Of a stretch of DNA of 64,000 nt, positions 27,149 to 36,248 are shown piece by piece. This DNA comes from Candidatus Kapaibacterium sp. (lineage in GTDB: Bacteria > Bacteroidota > Ignavibacteria > Kapaibacteriales > WFXC01). The stretch covers positions 59,445-123,444 of the forward strand of contig WFXC01000016.1 in assembly GCA_015490805.1 (NCBI GenBank), read 5' to 3'. The notes below the pieces were generated by a model. It did no database searches. It was not told the origin of the DNA and saw nothing but the letters and a program-made list of their open reading frames with translations. A program made the translations under genes and the position numbers. How positions within the stretch are numbered: the stretch's first letter is position 1; each line of letters begins with the position of its first letter.

Positions 27149-28108
27149 TCAAGAACTATAAAACGAGTGATGCTCGGCGTTGTTGTGCTCTACAGTCGCA
27201 GGCTCCGAAGCAAAATTTTTCTCGATGTATTCTTTGACTTTTGCCATCAGCCAATGCGGCGTGCTCGTTGCTCCGGAAATCCCCACGCGCGCTGCCCCCA
27301 CAAACCATTCTGGACGGAGCTCATCCACATCCGAGATAAAGTACGTCCGGGGATTTGCCGCTTTTGCTGTGGCATACAGAACTTTACCATTGGAAGAATT
27401 TCTTCCGGCGACAAAAATGACCACATCCTGTGCTTGCGCAAACTGTGCTAACTTCGACTCTCGCCCGGCAACCTGTCCACAAATCGTATCTTTCGCCTCA
27501 AAGAATGAAAACCCCGGTTGTCCATCGCCATCTCGATCAACAACGAATTCTGCTGTGAGTGCCTCTCGAAGCGCCTGCTCGATCTGATGAAAGGTCGCCC
27601 GGTCCATCGTCGTCTGCGTAAACAGCGCTGTTTTACGGGTGCGATCGACCAATTGTAATGCTTCGTCAACACTCAGGACTACCACACATTCATCATTACA
27701 CACCCCACAAACGCCCCGAACTTCCGGATGGTTCTTTTTGCCGTACAGCACGATTTGATACCCCAGATTGTAGTATTTCCGCACCCGCTCCTGAAGCTTT
27801 GTTACAATGGGACAGGTTGCGTCAATCAGTTCGATGCCACACTCGTAAGCGATCCGGTAGGTTGACGGTGGTTCTCCGTGCGCCCGGATCAAAACTTTTG
27901 CTCCAGTGCCTTTGAGCTCTGGTAACTCGCTATGAGTGATGGTTTTCAAACCCAGATTTCGCAACCGCTCAATCTCCGCAGGATTGTGAATAATATCGCC
28001 CAGCACGTAGACGTTGCCGGGATCCTGGCGCAGATAAAATTCGGCAATCTCAATGGTGCGAACCACACCCCAGCAAAAGCCGGCGGACGGATCAATGGTT
28101 ACCTGCAT
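27149..28108 (-). CDS. ispH: 4-hydroxy-3-methylbut-2-enyl diphosphate reductase
   Basis: A 319-residue IspH/LytB, the last enzyme of the MEP isoprenoid pathway, reducing HMBPP to IPP and DMAPP with a [4Fe-4S] cluster. The three cluster cysteines are Cys12 (GFCWGV), Cys99 (DATCPIV) and Cys210 (DTICGQ). Other hallmarks are GDIIHNP, RAHGEP, TTMD and SSNG. The frame is open 21 residues upstream, but the ATG at 28108 has GAGGAG five bases before it and gives the standard start. It lies 44 bases after cmk in the minus-strand group. Confidence 0.96.
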   Translation of the reverse strand: MQVTIDPSAGFCWGVVRTIEIAEFYLRQDPGNVYVLGDIIHNPAEIERLRNLGLKTITHSELPELKGTGAKVLIRAHGEPPSTYRIAYECGIELIDATCPIVTKLQERVRKYYNLGYQIVLYGKKNHPEVRGVCGVCNDECVVVLSVDEALQLVDRTRKTALFTQTTMDRATFHQIEQALREALTAEFVVDRDGDGQPGFSFFEAKDTICGQVAGRESKLAQFAQAQDVVIFVAGRNSSNGKVLYATAKAANPRTYFISDVDELRPEWFVGAARVGISGATSTPHWLMAKVKEYIEKNFASEPATVEHNNAEHHSFYSS

Positions 28109-28152
28109 CGTGCTCCTCACTTTCTCGTTCCGAAAAGCGAGAAACGAACCGC

Positions 28153-28845
28153 TCACTCGGTTGTTTTGCAATGGTGACGAAGATGTTCCTGCACAATCTG
28201 ATAAATTCTCTCAACCTGCTCCTCGAAGCTGAGATTGGTCGTATCAATGACAACGGCATCTGGCGCTTTCCGCAGCGGGGCAATGGGGCGATGGGAGTCC
28301 AGATAATCCCGCTCCGCAATTTCCTGCTTCAACTGTTCTATATCCACCGGAATCCCTTTCCGTTCCAGCTCTGCTGCCCGACGACGAGCCCGAGCTTCGA
28401 CAGAGGCAGTGAGAAAAATTTTTACATCAGCGTCCGGAAAGACATTCGTCCCAATGTCTCGTCCATCCAGCACAACGCCCCCTTCTTTGCCTAATGCCCG
28501 CTGCAGCTCTACCATCGCCGATCGGATGGAGGGCAGCGCACTGACAGGACTGACAATCTTCGTGACTTCGGGACGCCGAATCGCTTCCGACACATCTTCA
28601 TCATTGAGAAACGTTCGCTGTTCTCCATTGACCATTGCCAGTCGGACGGTGTATTTCTGAAGAATCTGATGGGCGTGAGCTTCATCGATGGGAAAATGCT
28701 CCCGCAGAAATGCTAACGCCAGGGCGCGATACATCGCCCCTGTGTCGATGTACAGATATCCCAGTTGTTGGGCTAACGCTCTTGCCGTCGTACTTTTTCC
28801 CGATCCAGCTGGACCATCAATGGCAATGATCAATTTCTTTCCCAT
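28153..28845 (-). CDS. cmk: Cytidylate kinase
   Basis: A 230-residue (d)CMP kinase. The P-loop GPAGSGKST is at 11-19, YIDTGAMYRALAL follows, and the GGVVLDGRDIGTNVFPDADVKIFLTAS block and the RR..EL lid region are present. It phosphorylates CMP and dCMP with ATP in the cytosol. Its start overlaps the end of the HAD-phosphatase gene by 16 bases, so translation is probably coupled. The order cmk-ispH recalls the cmk-ispH/rpsA neighbourhood of other bacteria; rpsA is not present. Confidence 0.95.
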   Translation of the reverse strand: MGKKLIIAIDGPAGSGKSTTARALAQQLGYLYIDTGAMYRALALAFLREHFPIDEAHAHQILQKYTVRLAMVNGEQRTFLNDEDVSEAIRRPEVTKIVSPVSALPSIRSAMVELQRALGKEGGVVLDGRDIGTNVFPDADVKIFLTASVEARARRRAAELERKGIPVDIEQLKQEIAERDYLDSHRPIAPLRKAPDAVVIDTTNLSFEEQVERIYQIVQEHLRHHCKTTE

Positions 28846-29534
28846 AGAGCTTCGATCAGCTGTTGCACACGTTGTCCATCCTCAAGGGAATCCAGCAAAG
28901 CATCAGGAGCACTCGCCCTCAGCCGCTGTCGGGAAACGGGACCGGTAGCAACCGCAATAACTGGCATTCCCGCATGGCGTGCCGCCGCAACGTCATTCGG
29001 TGAATCCCCGACCAGCACAAAGGGAATTTCTCGACGATACTGCTCCTGCAACCGTTGAGCAAAGAGTCGAACCAGCTGTGTCCGTTCCGGCGCTTCATCT
29101 CCATAAGCCCCAAGCTCCACGAATCGGTCCAGCGCAAACAGGGACAATTTCCATTGCGCTACTGGCTGAATATTCCCCGTTACCACCCCAATGCCGATTT
29201 CCCGCCCGCGGAGCCCTGCAAAGAGTTCCCGCACACCGGGCAACAGTTGAAACTCTTCGCTGCCATAACGCTGTATCTGACGGGCAAAGCGTTGAAAAAA
29301 GGCAGCGCGCCGCTGCTCGCCTACTTGAGCATCTATCTCTGCGATTGCCAGAAGTTCGCGGAACAATTGCCAATCTGTTTTCCCTGCTGCCTGCGGATAA
29401 CGCTCTTCCGGTATCCGAACCCGAAAGAGCTGCTCAAAAACTTCCACCATTACTCGTAACCCTTTCCCAAAATGCCACCGTAACAATGTACCATCAATAT
29501 CAAACGCAACGTATCCCCGCGGCAGAGTACCCAT
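28830..29534 (-). CDS. HAD-family phosphatase (phosphoglycolate phosphatase-like)
   Basis: A 234-residue haloacid-dehalogenase hydrolase. Motif I is FDIDGTLL (about 12-19), motif II lies in VVTGNIQP (Thr near 118), and motif III/IV is represented by FVLVGDSPNDVAAARHAGM near 175-193. A helical cap lies between motifs I and II. The closest known pattern is phosphoglycolate phosphatase or 5'-nucleotidase types; the substrate cannot be read from sequence. The ATG follows the stop codon of ychF without any gap, and the 3' end overlaps cmk. Confidence 0.88.
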   Translation of the reverse strand: MGTLPRGYVAFDIDGTLLRWHFGKGLRVMVEVFEQLFRVRIPEERYPQAAGKTDWQLFRELLAIAEIDAQVGEQRRAAFFQRFARQIQRYGSEEFQLLPGVRELFAGLRGREIGIGVVTGNIQPVAQWKLSLFALDRFVELGAYGDEAPERTQLVRLFAQRLQEQYRREIPFVLVGDSPNDVAAARHAGMPVIAVATGPVSRQRLRASAPDALLDSLEDGQRVQQLIEALWERN

Positions 29535-30632
29535 TTACGAAACGTTGAAGCGGATGTACAAAATATCCCCATCCTGAACGCGGTAATCCTTCCCTTCAAT
29601 CCGGTATCGCCCGGCTTCCCTGACCGCCTGCTCCGAGCCCAGCACCTCCAAATCCGCAAAATGCATCACTTCGGCTCGAATAAATCCCCGTTCAAAGTCC
29701 GAATGAATCTTCCCGGCTGCCTCTGGCGCCGTCGCCCCACGACGAACGGTCCACGCCCGCACTTCCCGAGGACCCACAGTAAAAAAGGTAATCAATCCCA
29801 GCAACTCATACGCTTTCCGAATCACTCGGTGCAATGCGGGCTCTGTTATGCCAAATTCCTGGAGAAACTCCTGACGCTCTTCATCCGAAAGCTGTGCTAA
29901 TTCTGCTTCCAGAGCTGCACAAACGGTGACAGCTTCTGCCTGCCGCTGCTCTGCCCATTGCTGTACCTGCTCAATCCATTGATTACCCTGCCGAAATCCT
30001 TCTTCGTCGGTGTTTGCAACGTACAGAATGGGCTTATCGGTCAGCAAAAAATACTGTCGCATCCAGTGTGCCTCTGCTTCACTTCGATCAAAACTCCGGG
30101 CAAGATGTCCCTCAGACAAATGGGCAATCAACCGCTCGAGCAATGCAAATTCCTCCTTTGCATCTTTTTCCTGCGCCCGCATCCGCTTTATCACTATTTC
30201 TTTTCGCCGCTCCAGCGTCTCCAGATCTTTCAACAACAACTCAGTTTCCACAATCTGGATATCCCGGACCGGATCGAGTTTCTCATAGACGTGCGTAATA
30301 TCGGTCGAATCAAAGCATCGCACCACGTGGAGGATTGCATCGACTTCTCGAATGTGGCTCAGAAATTGATTTCCCAAGCCTTCTCCCTGGGAAGCGCCCC
30401 TGACCAGTCCCGCAATATCCACAAACTCAATGGTAGTCGGCGTTACTTTCTGCGGCTGGTATAACTGCGCCAGCCAGGTCAATCGGGGATCAGGTACGGG
30501 AACCACGCCCACGTTGGGATCAATGGTACAAAAAGGATAATTCGCTGCTTCTGCGGTCGTCCGGGTCAAAGCGGTAAAAATCGTTGATTTTCCTACGTTT
30601 GGCAATCCAACTATCCCCACCTGTAAAGGCAT
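29535..30632 (-). CDS. ychF: Redox-regulated ATPase YchF (Obg-like)
   Basis: A 365-residue YchF/OLA1 protein. The P-loop GLPNVGKST is at 9-17, DIAGLVRGASQGEGLGNQFL follows, and the C-terminal TGS-like domain includes RGATAPEAAGKIHSDFERGFIRAEV. Members bind ATP in preference to GTP and associate with ribosomes. The frame is open 62 residues upstream, but the ATG at 30632 gives the family start MPLQVGIVG; an ATG at 30650 is an alternative. It is divergent from the response regulator with 138 bases between the starts. Confidence 0.95.
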   Translation of the reverse strand: MPLQVGIVGLPNVGKSTIFTALTRTTAEAANYPFCTIDPNVGVVPVPDPRLTWLAQLYQPQKVTPTTIEFVDIAGLVRGASQGEGLGNQFLSHIREVDAILHVVRCFDSTDITHVYEKLDPVRDIQIVETELLLKDLETLERRKEIVIKRMRAQEKDAKEEFALLERLIAHLSEGHLARSFDRSEAEAHWMRQYFLLTDKPILYVANTDEEGFRQGNQWIEQVQQWAEQRQAEAVTVCAALEAELAQLSDEERQEFLQEFGITEPALHRVIRKAYELLGLITFFTVGPREVRAWTVRRGATAPEAAGKIHSDFERGFIRAEVMHFADLEVLGSEQAVREAGRYRIEGKDYRVQDGDILYIRFNVS

Positions 30633-30770
30633 TTTTCTTGTCTGCTGCATCCGTGCTACATAAAACCGCTGTGCAGACGTGAGCCTCTGAAAAACCGTGT
30701 ATGCATATCGGCTCATTACCTGCTTCAAAATTACTATTTTGCAGTTCTGTTGGCTCGGGGGAAGGACACA

Positions 30771-31418
30771 ATGCCTATTGAAGCCCTCACATATAGGGTC
30801 GTAGCAGCCGATGATCATTCTCTGATCCGTGCCGGCATCCGCTCTGTCTTAGATTCCCTTCACAATTTTACGCTGGTGGCTGAAGCCAGTTCCTGGGATG
30901 AGGTGTTCCATCTTTTACAAACCCAACCGGTAGACATTTTAATTGCGGATCTTTCAATGCCGGGACCCTGGGGCATAGAAACCATCAAGCAACTGAAGGA
31001 ACAATTTCCCAACCTGAAGATTCTGGTTCTGTCAATGCATCCAGAACACCTCTATGCCGTCCGCTGCCTTCGAGCAGGGGCATCCGGGTACCTCAACAAA
31101 GAGGAAGATCTGGACCAACTCCAGCAAGCATTGCAAACGATCGCATCCAACCAGCCGTTTCTTACCCCCAAAGTACAGCAACTGCTCCTTAATACCTCCC
31201 AAACGGACGAACCGCATCACAACCTTTCAGATCGCGAGTTTGAAATTTTTCTCCAACTGGCACAGGGGAAAACCACTGGGGAAATCGCTGAGAGCACCCA
31301 GCTCAGCGTCAAAACGATTTCCACCTACCGACGCCGCATTCTGGACAAATTGGGACTGCAAACAAACGCCGACATCATCAAATACGCCCGCGCCCACAGG
31401 CTTACTGCCGAACTCTGA
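30771..31418 (+). CDS. Orphan NarL/FixJ-type response regulator
   Basis: A 215-residue two-domain regulator. The receiver domain has the acidic pair Asp14-Asp15, phospho-acceptor Asp60 (LIADLSMPG), LVLSMHPE and the Lys in YLNKEED. The C-terminal LuxR-type helix-turn-helix (about 150-205) reads LSDREFEIFLQLAQGKTTGEIA...LSVKTISTYRRRI. It should bind DNA when phosphorylated by a sensor kinase, but no kinase gene is nearby. GGAAGG six bases before the ATG supports the start; an upstream TTG is unlikely. Confidence 0.92.
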   Translation: MPIEALTYRVVAADDHSLIRAGIRSVLDSLHNFTLVAEASSWDEVFHLLQTQPVDILIADLSMPGPWGIETIKQLKEQFPNLKILVLSMHPEHLYAVRCLRAGASGYLNKEEDLDQLQQALQTIASNQPFLTPKVQQLLLNTSQTDEPHHNLSDREFEIFLQLAQGKTTGEIAESTQLSVKTISTYRRRILDKLGLQTNADIIKYARAHRLTAEL

Positions 31419-31531
31419 ACGTAAGTCCTCTATCCCCATTGCTCTGAGAGCCACAGGCTTCAGGAATGCATTGACGGAAAGTCGCTCTCTGGCAGAGGAA
31501 AGCACCAATAGGAGATTCCGGAATCATTCCC

Positions 31532-31705
31532 TTAGGGTGAGGAAAAGAGGAAGAGCAGCACGACGATAAGAAGCAGGATGAGTATTGCCACACTGGCTTT
31601 GATCAGGCGGCGGAGGACGGAAAATGCCACACCGAAGAGAACCAGTGCGACGATCACAAGGTAAAATGGTGGCAACGAAAAGAGAAACTCAATCCACTGT
31701 TGCAC
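31532..31705 (-). CDS. Small two-helix membrane protein, 57 residues
   Basis: This short gene starts with GTG and has GGAG eight bases upstream (CAGGAGCATAAAAGTG). The product begins MQQWIEFLFSLPPFY, then has a hydrophobic helix at about 16-31, a basic loop (LRRLIK) and a second helix at about 38-54, ending FLFSSP. By the positive-inside rule the loop faces the cytoplasm. No family is recognised. It lies on the minus strand just after the terminator of initiator tRNA and converges with the response-regulator gene. The Shine-Dalgarno and the clean two-helix pattern support it; lack of known relatives lowers certainty. Confidence 0.6.
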   Translation of the reverse strand: MQQWIEFLFSLPPFYLVIVALVLFGVAFSVLRRLIKASVAILILLLIVVLLFLFSSP

Positions 31706-31733
31706 TTTTATGCTCCTGAACCACTGCGATCCA

Positions 31734-31759
31734 TAAAAAAAGCCCCTTTAACGGGGCTT
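31734..31759 (-). terminator. Rho-independent terminator after tRNA-fMet
   Basis: On the minus strand the stem AGCCCC/GGGGCT with a short loop (GTTAAA) is followed by seven T. It stands 5 bases beyond the tRNA 3' end. Confidence 0.92.
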
Positions 31760-31764
31760 GTTTG

Positions 31765-31837
<73 letters not shown>

Positions 31838-31918
31838 ACATGCTTGCTTTTCGCTGGGTTTTGACGAAATTTGCAGTTTGCTTATTGTAGCTGTAAGAAC
31901 AACTGAAGGTTTGCTGCT

Positions 31919-34345
31919 ATGCAGGTATCCCTTCAATGGTTGCGAGCATTTGTCGAGATCCAGGAATCACCCGATGTTCTTGCCGATGTGCTCACCAATC
32001 TGGGGCTGGAAGTGGAAGAGTGGCATCACTTCGGAGAAGAATACGAGGGGTTTCGGATAGGAGCAATCCGTGACATTACACCGCATCCCGAAAAGCCGAA
32101 TTTGCAGGTATGTCGCATCGATCTTGGCGATCGCCAGATCACCATTGTTTCTGGAGCGCCAAATCTTTCTGCTGGGAGCAAAGTCGCCGTAGCGTTGCCT
32201 GGAACGACGTTACCGGGAACGGGAGAAACGATTGAATCCAGATCGTTTGGTGAGATTGTATCAGAAGGGATGATCTGCAGTCGCTACGAACTGGGATTGG
32301 GCGATAGCGAAGAAGATCGGTTAACGATCTGGATCCTGTCCGACGATGCACCGGTTGGAAGCACGCTTCGAACATACCTTCAGTGGGAGGACACCGTCCT
32401 TTCAGTCGCTTTGACTCCTAACCGAGCAGACTGTCTCAGCCACATCGGCATTGCTCGAGAAATTGCCGCCTACTACCAGCGTCCGCTGCAGCCGCCTTCA
32501 GTGGTTGTCAACGAACAACCGCCTTCTACAAAAGAAGCCATCCGCATTGAGATTCAAGATCCGGAGTTATGTCCCCGGTATGCCGGGAGACTGATCCGGA
32601 ACGTTACCATTGGTCCCTCCCCACTGTGGCTCCAACAACGGTTGTTAGCGGTTGGTTTACGTCCCCGCAATGTGGTCGTCGATGTCACCAATTACGTTCT
32701 AATGGAGCTGGGACATCCACTTCACGCCTTTGATTACGACAAATTAGCCGGTCCGGCAATCATCGTCCGACCTGCTGAACGGGAAGAACCTTTTGTGACC
32801 TTAGACGGGAAAACCCGCTTGCTGCAACCCGGAATGTTGCTGATTTGCGATGCGGAGAAACCAGTCGCAATTGCAGGCATAATGGGAGGAGCAAATTCCG
32901 AAATCACGGAACAGACAACCAACGTATTCCTGGAATCCGCCTATTTTCACCCCTCCTCCATCCGCCGCACGGCAAAGCAATTAGGACTCAGCACGGAAGC
33001 TTCCTATCGTTTCGAGCGTGGAACGGACATCGAGAATGTCCCCAGAGCGCTGGACCGGGCTGCTGCTCTCATTGCAACCCTGACTGGGGGTACGGTAGCC
33101 TCGGATATCTACGACGTTTACCCTTCTCCGCCAATCCCCAAACAGATTCGCCTCCGCTACCAGCGGGTCCGTCGGATTCTGGGCGCAGCCATTGACCCGG
33201 ACACTATCGATCAGATCTTACAACGCCTCTCCTTTACGCCGCTTCACAAGGACACGGAAGGGATTGTTGTTGGCGTTCCCAGCTTCCGCGTCGACATCGA
33301 CGAAGAAATCGATCTCATCGAAGAAATAGCACGTCTCTGGGGGTACGACGCTATTGAGCCTCAAACCACCTCGAAATTACTCTACACTGCTCCCAAACTT
33401 CCGCCCTCTCTTTTGCCGCTACCGGACAAACTGCCGTTAGCCCAGCACCTGATTCATTCAGGGTTCACGGAAACAGTGAACCCTCATATGATCGACCCAT
33501 CGACTGCCAGCCGTTTTACCGACGCGGTGGTTCGCATTGCTAATCCCTTAGGAGAAGAACTTTCTGCTCTGCGTCCATCCTTGATCCCATCGATCATCCG
33601 CGTTATCGATCGCAACATCCGGGTACAACGGACAGATCTCCGCATCTTTGAAATTGGAAAAATTTTCCTGAAAGTGAACTCCGAGCAAAGCTTCATTCCG
33701 GGATACACGGAAAAAGAACACCTGATTTTCGCCCTGACGGGATACCATTACCCGAAACACTGGGGAGTCAAGCGTCGTCCTTACGACTTTTTTGACGCCA
33801 AAGGGATGCTGGAACATCTTATCAAGCTGCTCCGCTTAACCGATGTCCAGCTTCGTCCCTTTGCAGATCTCCCGTTCTACTACACCGGCAACGCGCTGCA
33901 AGCGGTATGGAACGACGAGGAAATTGGATCGGTGGGAGAGCTGCATCCGGACCTGCTGCGCCACACGGAAATCCAGCAGCCCGTGTTCATTGGACTGCTC
34001 TATTTAGACCAAATCGCTGCCATTCCTCGACGGCAGCCGCGCTACACCCCGGTTTCCGCTTTCCCAACAGTAGAACGCGATCTGGCGTTTATCGTGGATA
34101 CCACAATCCCTGCCGGAGATATTGAAGCAGTCATTCGCCAGAGCGCTGGTCCTTTCCTGAAGCACCTCACCATCTTTGACGTTTTCACCAATCCTAAGGT
34201 GCTCGGTGAAGGCAAAAAAAGCATTGCCTTTGCTCTCCAGTTCAACGCGCCAGACCATACACTCACGGATGAAGAAGTGCAGCAGTTCATCGACCAGATC
34301 ATTGCTGCTGTTCAGGAAAAATTCAATGCACAATTGCGCGCTTGA
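31919..34345 (+). CDS. pheT: Phenylalanine-tRNA ligase beta subunit
   Basis: An 808-residue PheT. Domain order: N-terminal part (MQVSLQWLRAFVEI), EMAP-II-like tRNA-binding domain (about 40-150), B3/4 editing domain (about 210-375), B5 domain (about 400-470), catalytic-like core (about 485-700) and C-terminal FDX-ACB anticodon-binding domain (about 710-805). With PheS it forms the alpha2-beta2 enzyme that charges tRNA-Phe and removes mischarged Tyr. pheS is not adjacent, unlike the usual pheST operon. It is divergent from tRNA-fMet. Confidence 0.96.
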   Translation: MQVSLQWLRAFVEIQESPDVLADVLTNLGLEVEEWHHFGEEYEGFRIGAIRDITPHPEKPNLQVCRIDLGDRQITIVSGAPNLSAGSKVAVALPGTTLPGTGETIESRSFGEIVSEGMICSRYELGLGDSEEDRLTIWILSDDAPVGSTLRTYLQWEDTVLSVALTPNRADCLSHIGIAREIAAYYQRPLQPPSVVVNEQPPSTKEAIRIEIQDPELCPRYAGRLIRNVTIGPSPLWLQQRLLAVGLRPRNVVVDVTNYVLMELGHPLHAFDYDKLAGPAIIVRPAEREEPFVTLDGKTRLLQPGMLLICDAEKPVAIAGIMGGANSEITEQTTNVFLESAYFHPSSIRRTAKQLGLSTEASYRFERGTDIENVPRALDRAAALIATLTGGTVASDIYDVYPSPPIPKQIRLRYQRVRRILGAAIDPDTIDQILQRLSFTPLHKDTEGIVVGVPSFRVDIDEEIDLIEEIARLWGYDAIEPQTTSKLLYTAPKLPPSLLPLPDKLPLAQHLIHSGFTETVNPHMIDPSTASRFTDAVVRIANPLGEELSALRPSLIPSIIRVIDRNIRVQRTDLRIFEIGKIFLKVNSEQSFIPGYTEKEHLIFALTGYHYPKHWGVKRRPYDFFDAKGMLEHLIKLLRLTDVQLRPFADLPFYYTGNALQAVWNDEEIGSVGELHPDLLRHTEIQQPVFIGLLYLDQIAAIPRRQPRYTPVSAFPTVERDLAFIVDTTIPAGDIEAVIRQSAGPFLKHLTIFDVFTNPKVLGEGKKSIAFALQFNAPDHTLTDEEVQQFIDQIIAAVQEKFNAQLRA

Positions 34346-34683
34346 CGACGGGATGTTCCCGACGACGAGCAACGCTTTGTAACAATGCGTTGTTGCTTTC
34401 CAGCTCCCTTTGTCATCTCAGCATACAAGTAAATCGTACCGGCTCCTGTTAACAACCAGCGTGCTTGCTGCTTTGTTTCCCCCCTGTCTGTTTTTATCCA
34501 GACACTACACCTTCGTTTTCCCGCTGGACCGTACTGAACACCCTTAGTGATCAAAGCAACTTTGAGCTCCGGTGCAAGAAACTTACCTCAACTGTGTAAC
34601 AGCCGTTCACCTGTGTAAAGATCCCGCAGAGTTTCGTAATTTGCAATTCGCTTAGCAAGCTGTCGAACAAAGTGCTGCGAAAG
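34346..34683. other. Intergenic region between pheT and the stress-protein gene
   Basis: This 338-base stretch has no convincing gene; an 80-codon minus-strand frame overlaps pheT antisense and looks like chance. An imperfect hairpin at about 34370-34397 (CAACGC ... GCGTTG) could be a weak terminator for pheT. CGTAATTTGCAATTCGC near 34636 resembles the AT-rich TTTG element seen before other genes. Confidence 0.5.
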
Positions 34684-35166
34684 ATGATCCGAATTCAACA
34701 CATCCTGGTTCCCATTGACTTCTCTGAACATTCCCAATACGCTCTGCAATATGCAGCGGAAATTGCTCAACAACTGGGTGCAAAGCTGACCCTGCTGCAC
34801 ATTGTAGAACCCATTGCCTATCCAGCAGATTGGGGATTTTCGCAGGTCGGATTGGTAGATCTGGAAAAAGAGCTGATCGACACAGCAACCAGCGAGTTAG
34901 AAAAGATCACGCAGGAACTACGCGCCAAAGGCATACAGGTGGACTTTGAGGTGCACAGCGGGGCACGAGCATCGGACGAAATCGTTCAATTTGCCAAGGA
35001 ACACAATGTGGACATCATCAGCATTGGAACGCACGGCAGAAGCGGACTGGAACACTTTCTGTTTGGAAGCACTACCGAGCGCGTGCTGCGGAAAGCGCCG
35101 TGCCCGGTCTTAGCAGTTCGGCTGCCGGAATACCTAAACCAAGAAAACGCCGGCGAATCGGAGTGA
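34684..35166 (+). CDS. Universal stress protein (UspA family)
   Basis: A 160-residue single-domain Usp. The start IQHILVPIDFSEHSQYAL and the ATP-binding type end GTHGRSGLEHFLFGSTTERVLRKAPCPVLAV (G-2x-G-9x-G-S/T) are diagnostic, so it probably binds ATP. It acts in the cytoplasm under stress or growth arrest; the partner is unknown. A GTG twelve bases upstream is in frame, but the ATG gives the normal start. It precedes fructose-1,6-bisphosphatase by 32 bases on the same strand. Confidence 0.93.
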   Translation: MIRIQHILVPIDFSEHSQYALQYAAEIAQQLGAKLTLLHIVEPIAYPADWGFSQVGLVDLEKELIDTATSELEKITQELRAKGIQVDFEVHSGARASDEIVQFAKEHNVDIISIGTHGRSGLEHFLFGSTTERVLRKAPCPVLAVRLPEYLNQENAGESE

Positions 35167-35198
35167 GTCAAATAAAGCATTCCGGATAGGAGATGGCA

Positions 35199-36230
35199 AT
35201 GAAAGTGCGGAAGCTGGTAACGATCGAACGACACATTGCAGAAAATCAGGCAATGTCTCCAGAAGCCAGTGGGGAATTTTCCCGCCTTTTGCGTGACCTT
35301 ACCTTAGCAATTCGGATCATAGCCCGAGAAGTTCGGCGCGCCGGCCTGGCAGATATTCTCGGCATCACCGAAGCCACGAACGTTTCCGGAGATGTTGTCC
35401 GCAAACTGGACGTCTTTGCCCACGACACGATCGTTCGCGCAATGGATCACGGCGGTCATCTCTGCATTATGGCATCGGAAGAAGCGGAAGAGCTGATTCA
35501 CATCCCTGAGCAGTACGAGCGTGGTAAGTATGTGCTTATCTTCGATCCACTGGATGGATCATCCAACATTGATGTAAACGTGACGATTGGCACCATTTTC
35601 TCTGTCTATCGGCGAGTCTCTGACAGCGGCGATGGCACGCTGGAAGATGTCCTGCAGCCGGGATACAAACAGGTTGCAGCAGGATACGCCTGCTACGGAA
35701 GCAGCACGGTGTTGGTCTACACCACGGGCAACGGGGTGGACATTTTTACCTATGATCCCACCGTCGGTGAATTTTTCCTCACGCACGAAAAAGTTCAAAT
35801 TCCGAAGCGGGGCAAGTACTACAGCATCAACGAAGGCAATGCTGCGTATTGGTCTCCAGAACTTCAGCGCTATGTGCAGTATCTGAAAACGCCGTCGGAA
35901 GACAAGCAGCGTCCCTATAAACTCCGCTATGTTGGAACAGCCGTTGCAGATGTTCACCGAACTTTGTTGTACGGCGGGATTTTTATGTATCCGGGTGACA
36001 AAAAGAGTCCGAAAGGCAAACTTCGCCTCATTTACGAAGCCAATCCCATTGCAATGCTGATCGAGCAGGCGGGAGGACGGGCGACGGACGGAGAACGTCG
36101 CATCCTGGAGATCCAGCCAACAGAGGTGCATCAACGAACGCCCCTATTCGTCGGCAGTCCAGAAGATGTGCTGGAAGCAGAAGCATTTCTGCGCGGTGAG
36201 CAACAACCCGTTGCGACCGTAGCCTCGTAG
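35199..36230 (+). CDS. fbp: Class 1 fructose-1,6-bisphosphatase
   Basis: A 343-residue class I FBPase, releasing phosphate from fructose 1,6-bisphosphate in gluconeogenesis or the Calvin cycle. The metal-binding core FDPLDGSSNID is at 115-125, the catalytic Glu region ASEEAEE near 92-98, and GGIFMYPGD plus YEANPIAMLIEQAGG form the substrate site. The ATG at 35199 is chosen because AGGAG stands six bases before it; an ATG at 35193 sits too close to that site. DUF434 and eIF2B-like genes follow on the same strand. Confidence 0.95.
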   Translation: MKVRKLVTIERHIAENQAMSPEASGEFSRLLRDLTLAIRIIAREVRRAGLADILGITEATNVSGDVVRKLDVFAHDTIVRAMDHGGHLCIMASEEAEELIHIPEQYERGKYVLIFDPLDGSSNIDVNVTIGTIFSVYRRVSDSGDGTLEDVLQPGYKQVAAGYACYGSSTVLVYTTGNGVDIFTYDPTVGEFFLTHEKVQIPKRGKYYSINEGNAAYWSPELQRYVQYLKTPSEDKQRPYKLRYVGTAVADVHRTLLYGGIFMYPGDKKSPKGKLRLIYEANPIAMLIEQAGGRATDGERRILEIQPTEVHQRTPLFVGSPEDVLEAEAFLRGEQQPVATVAS

Positions 36231-36248
36231 ATCAAAGCGGTGTGGAGA

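Noticed and set aside
30310..30340. CCACGTGG core inside ychF as a further parS
   Set aside because: Only the central eight bases match; flanks do not form the TGTTC/GAACA arms. The same holds for the ACCACGTGGT near 54410.
34312..34554. 80-codon minus-strand frame after pheT
   Set aside because: Its end lies antisense to pheT, and composition and start context do not support a gene.
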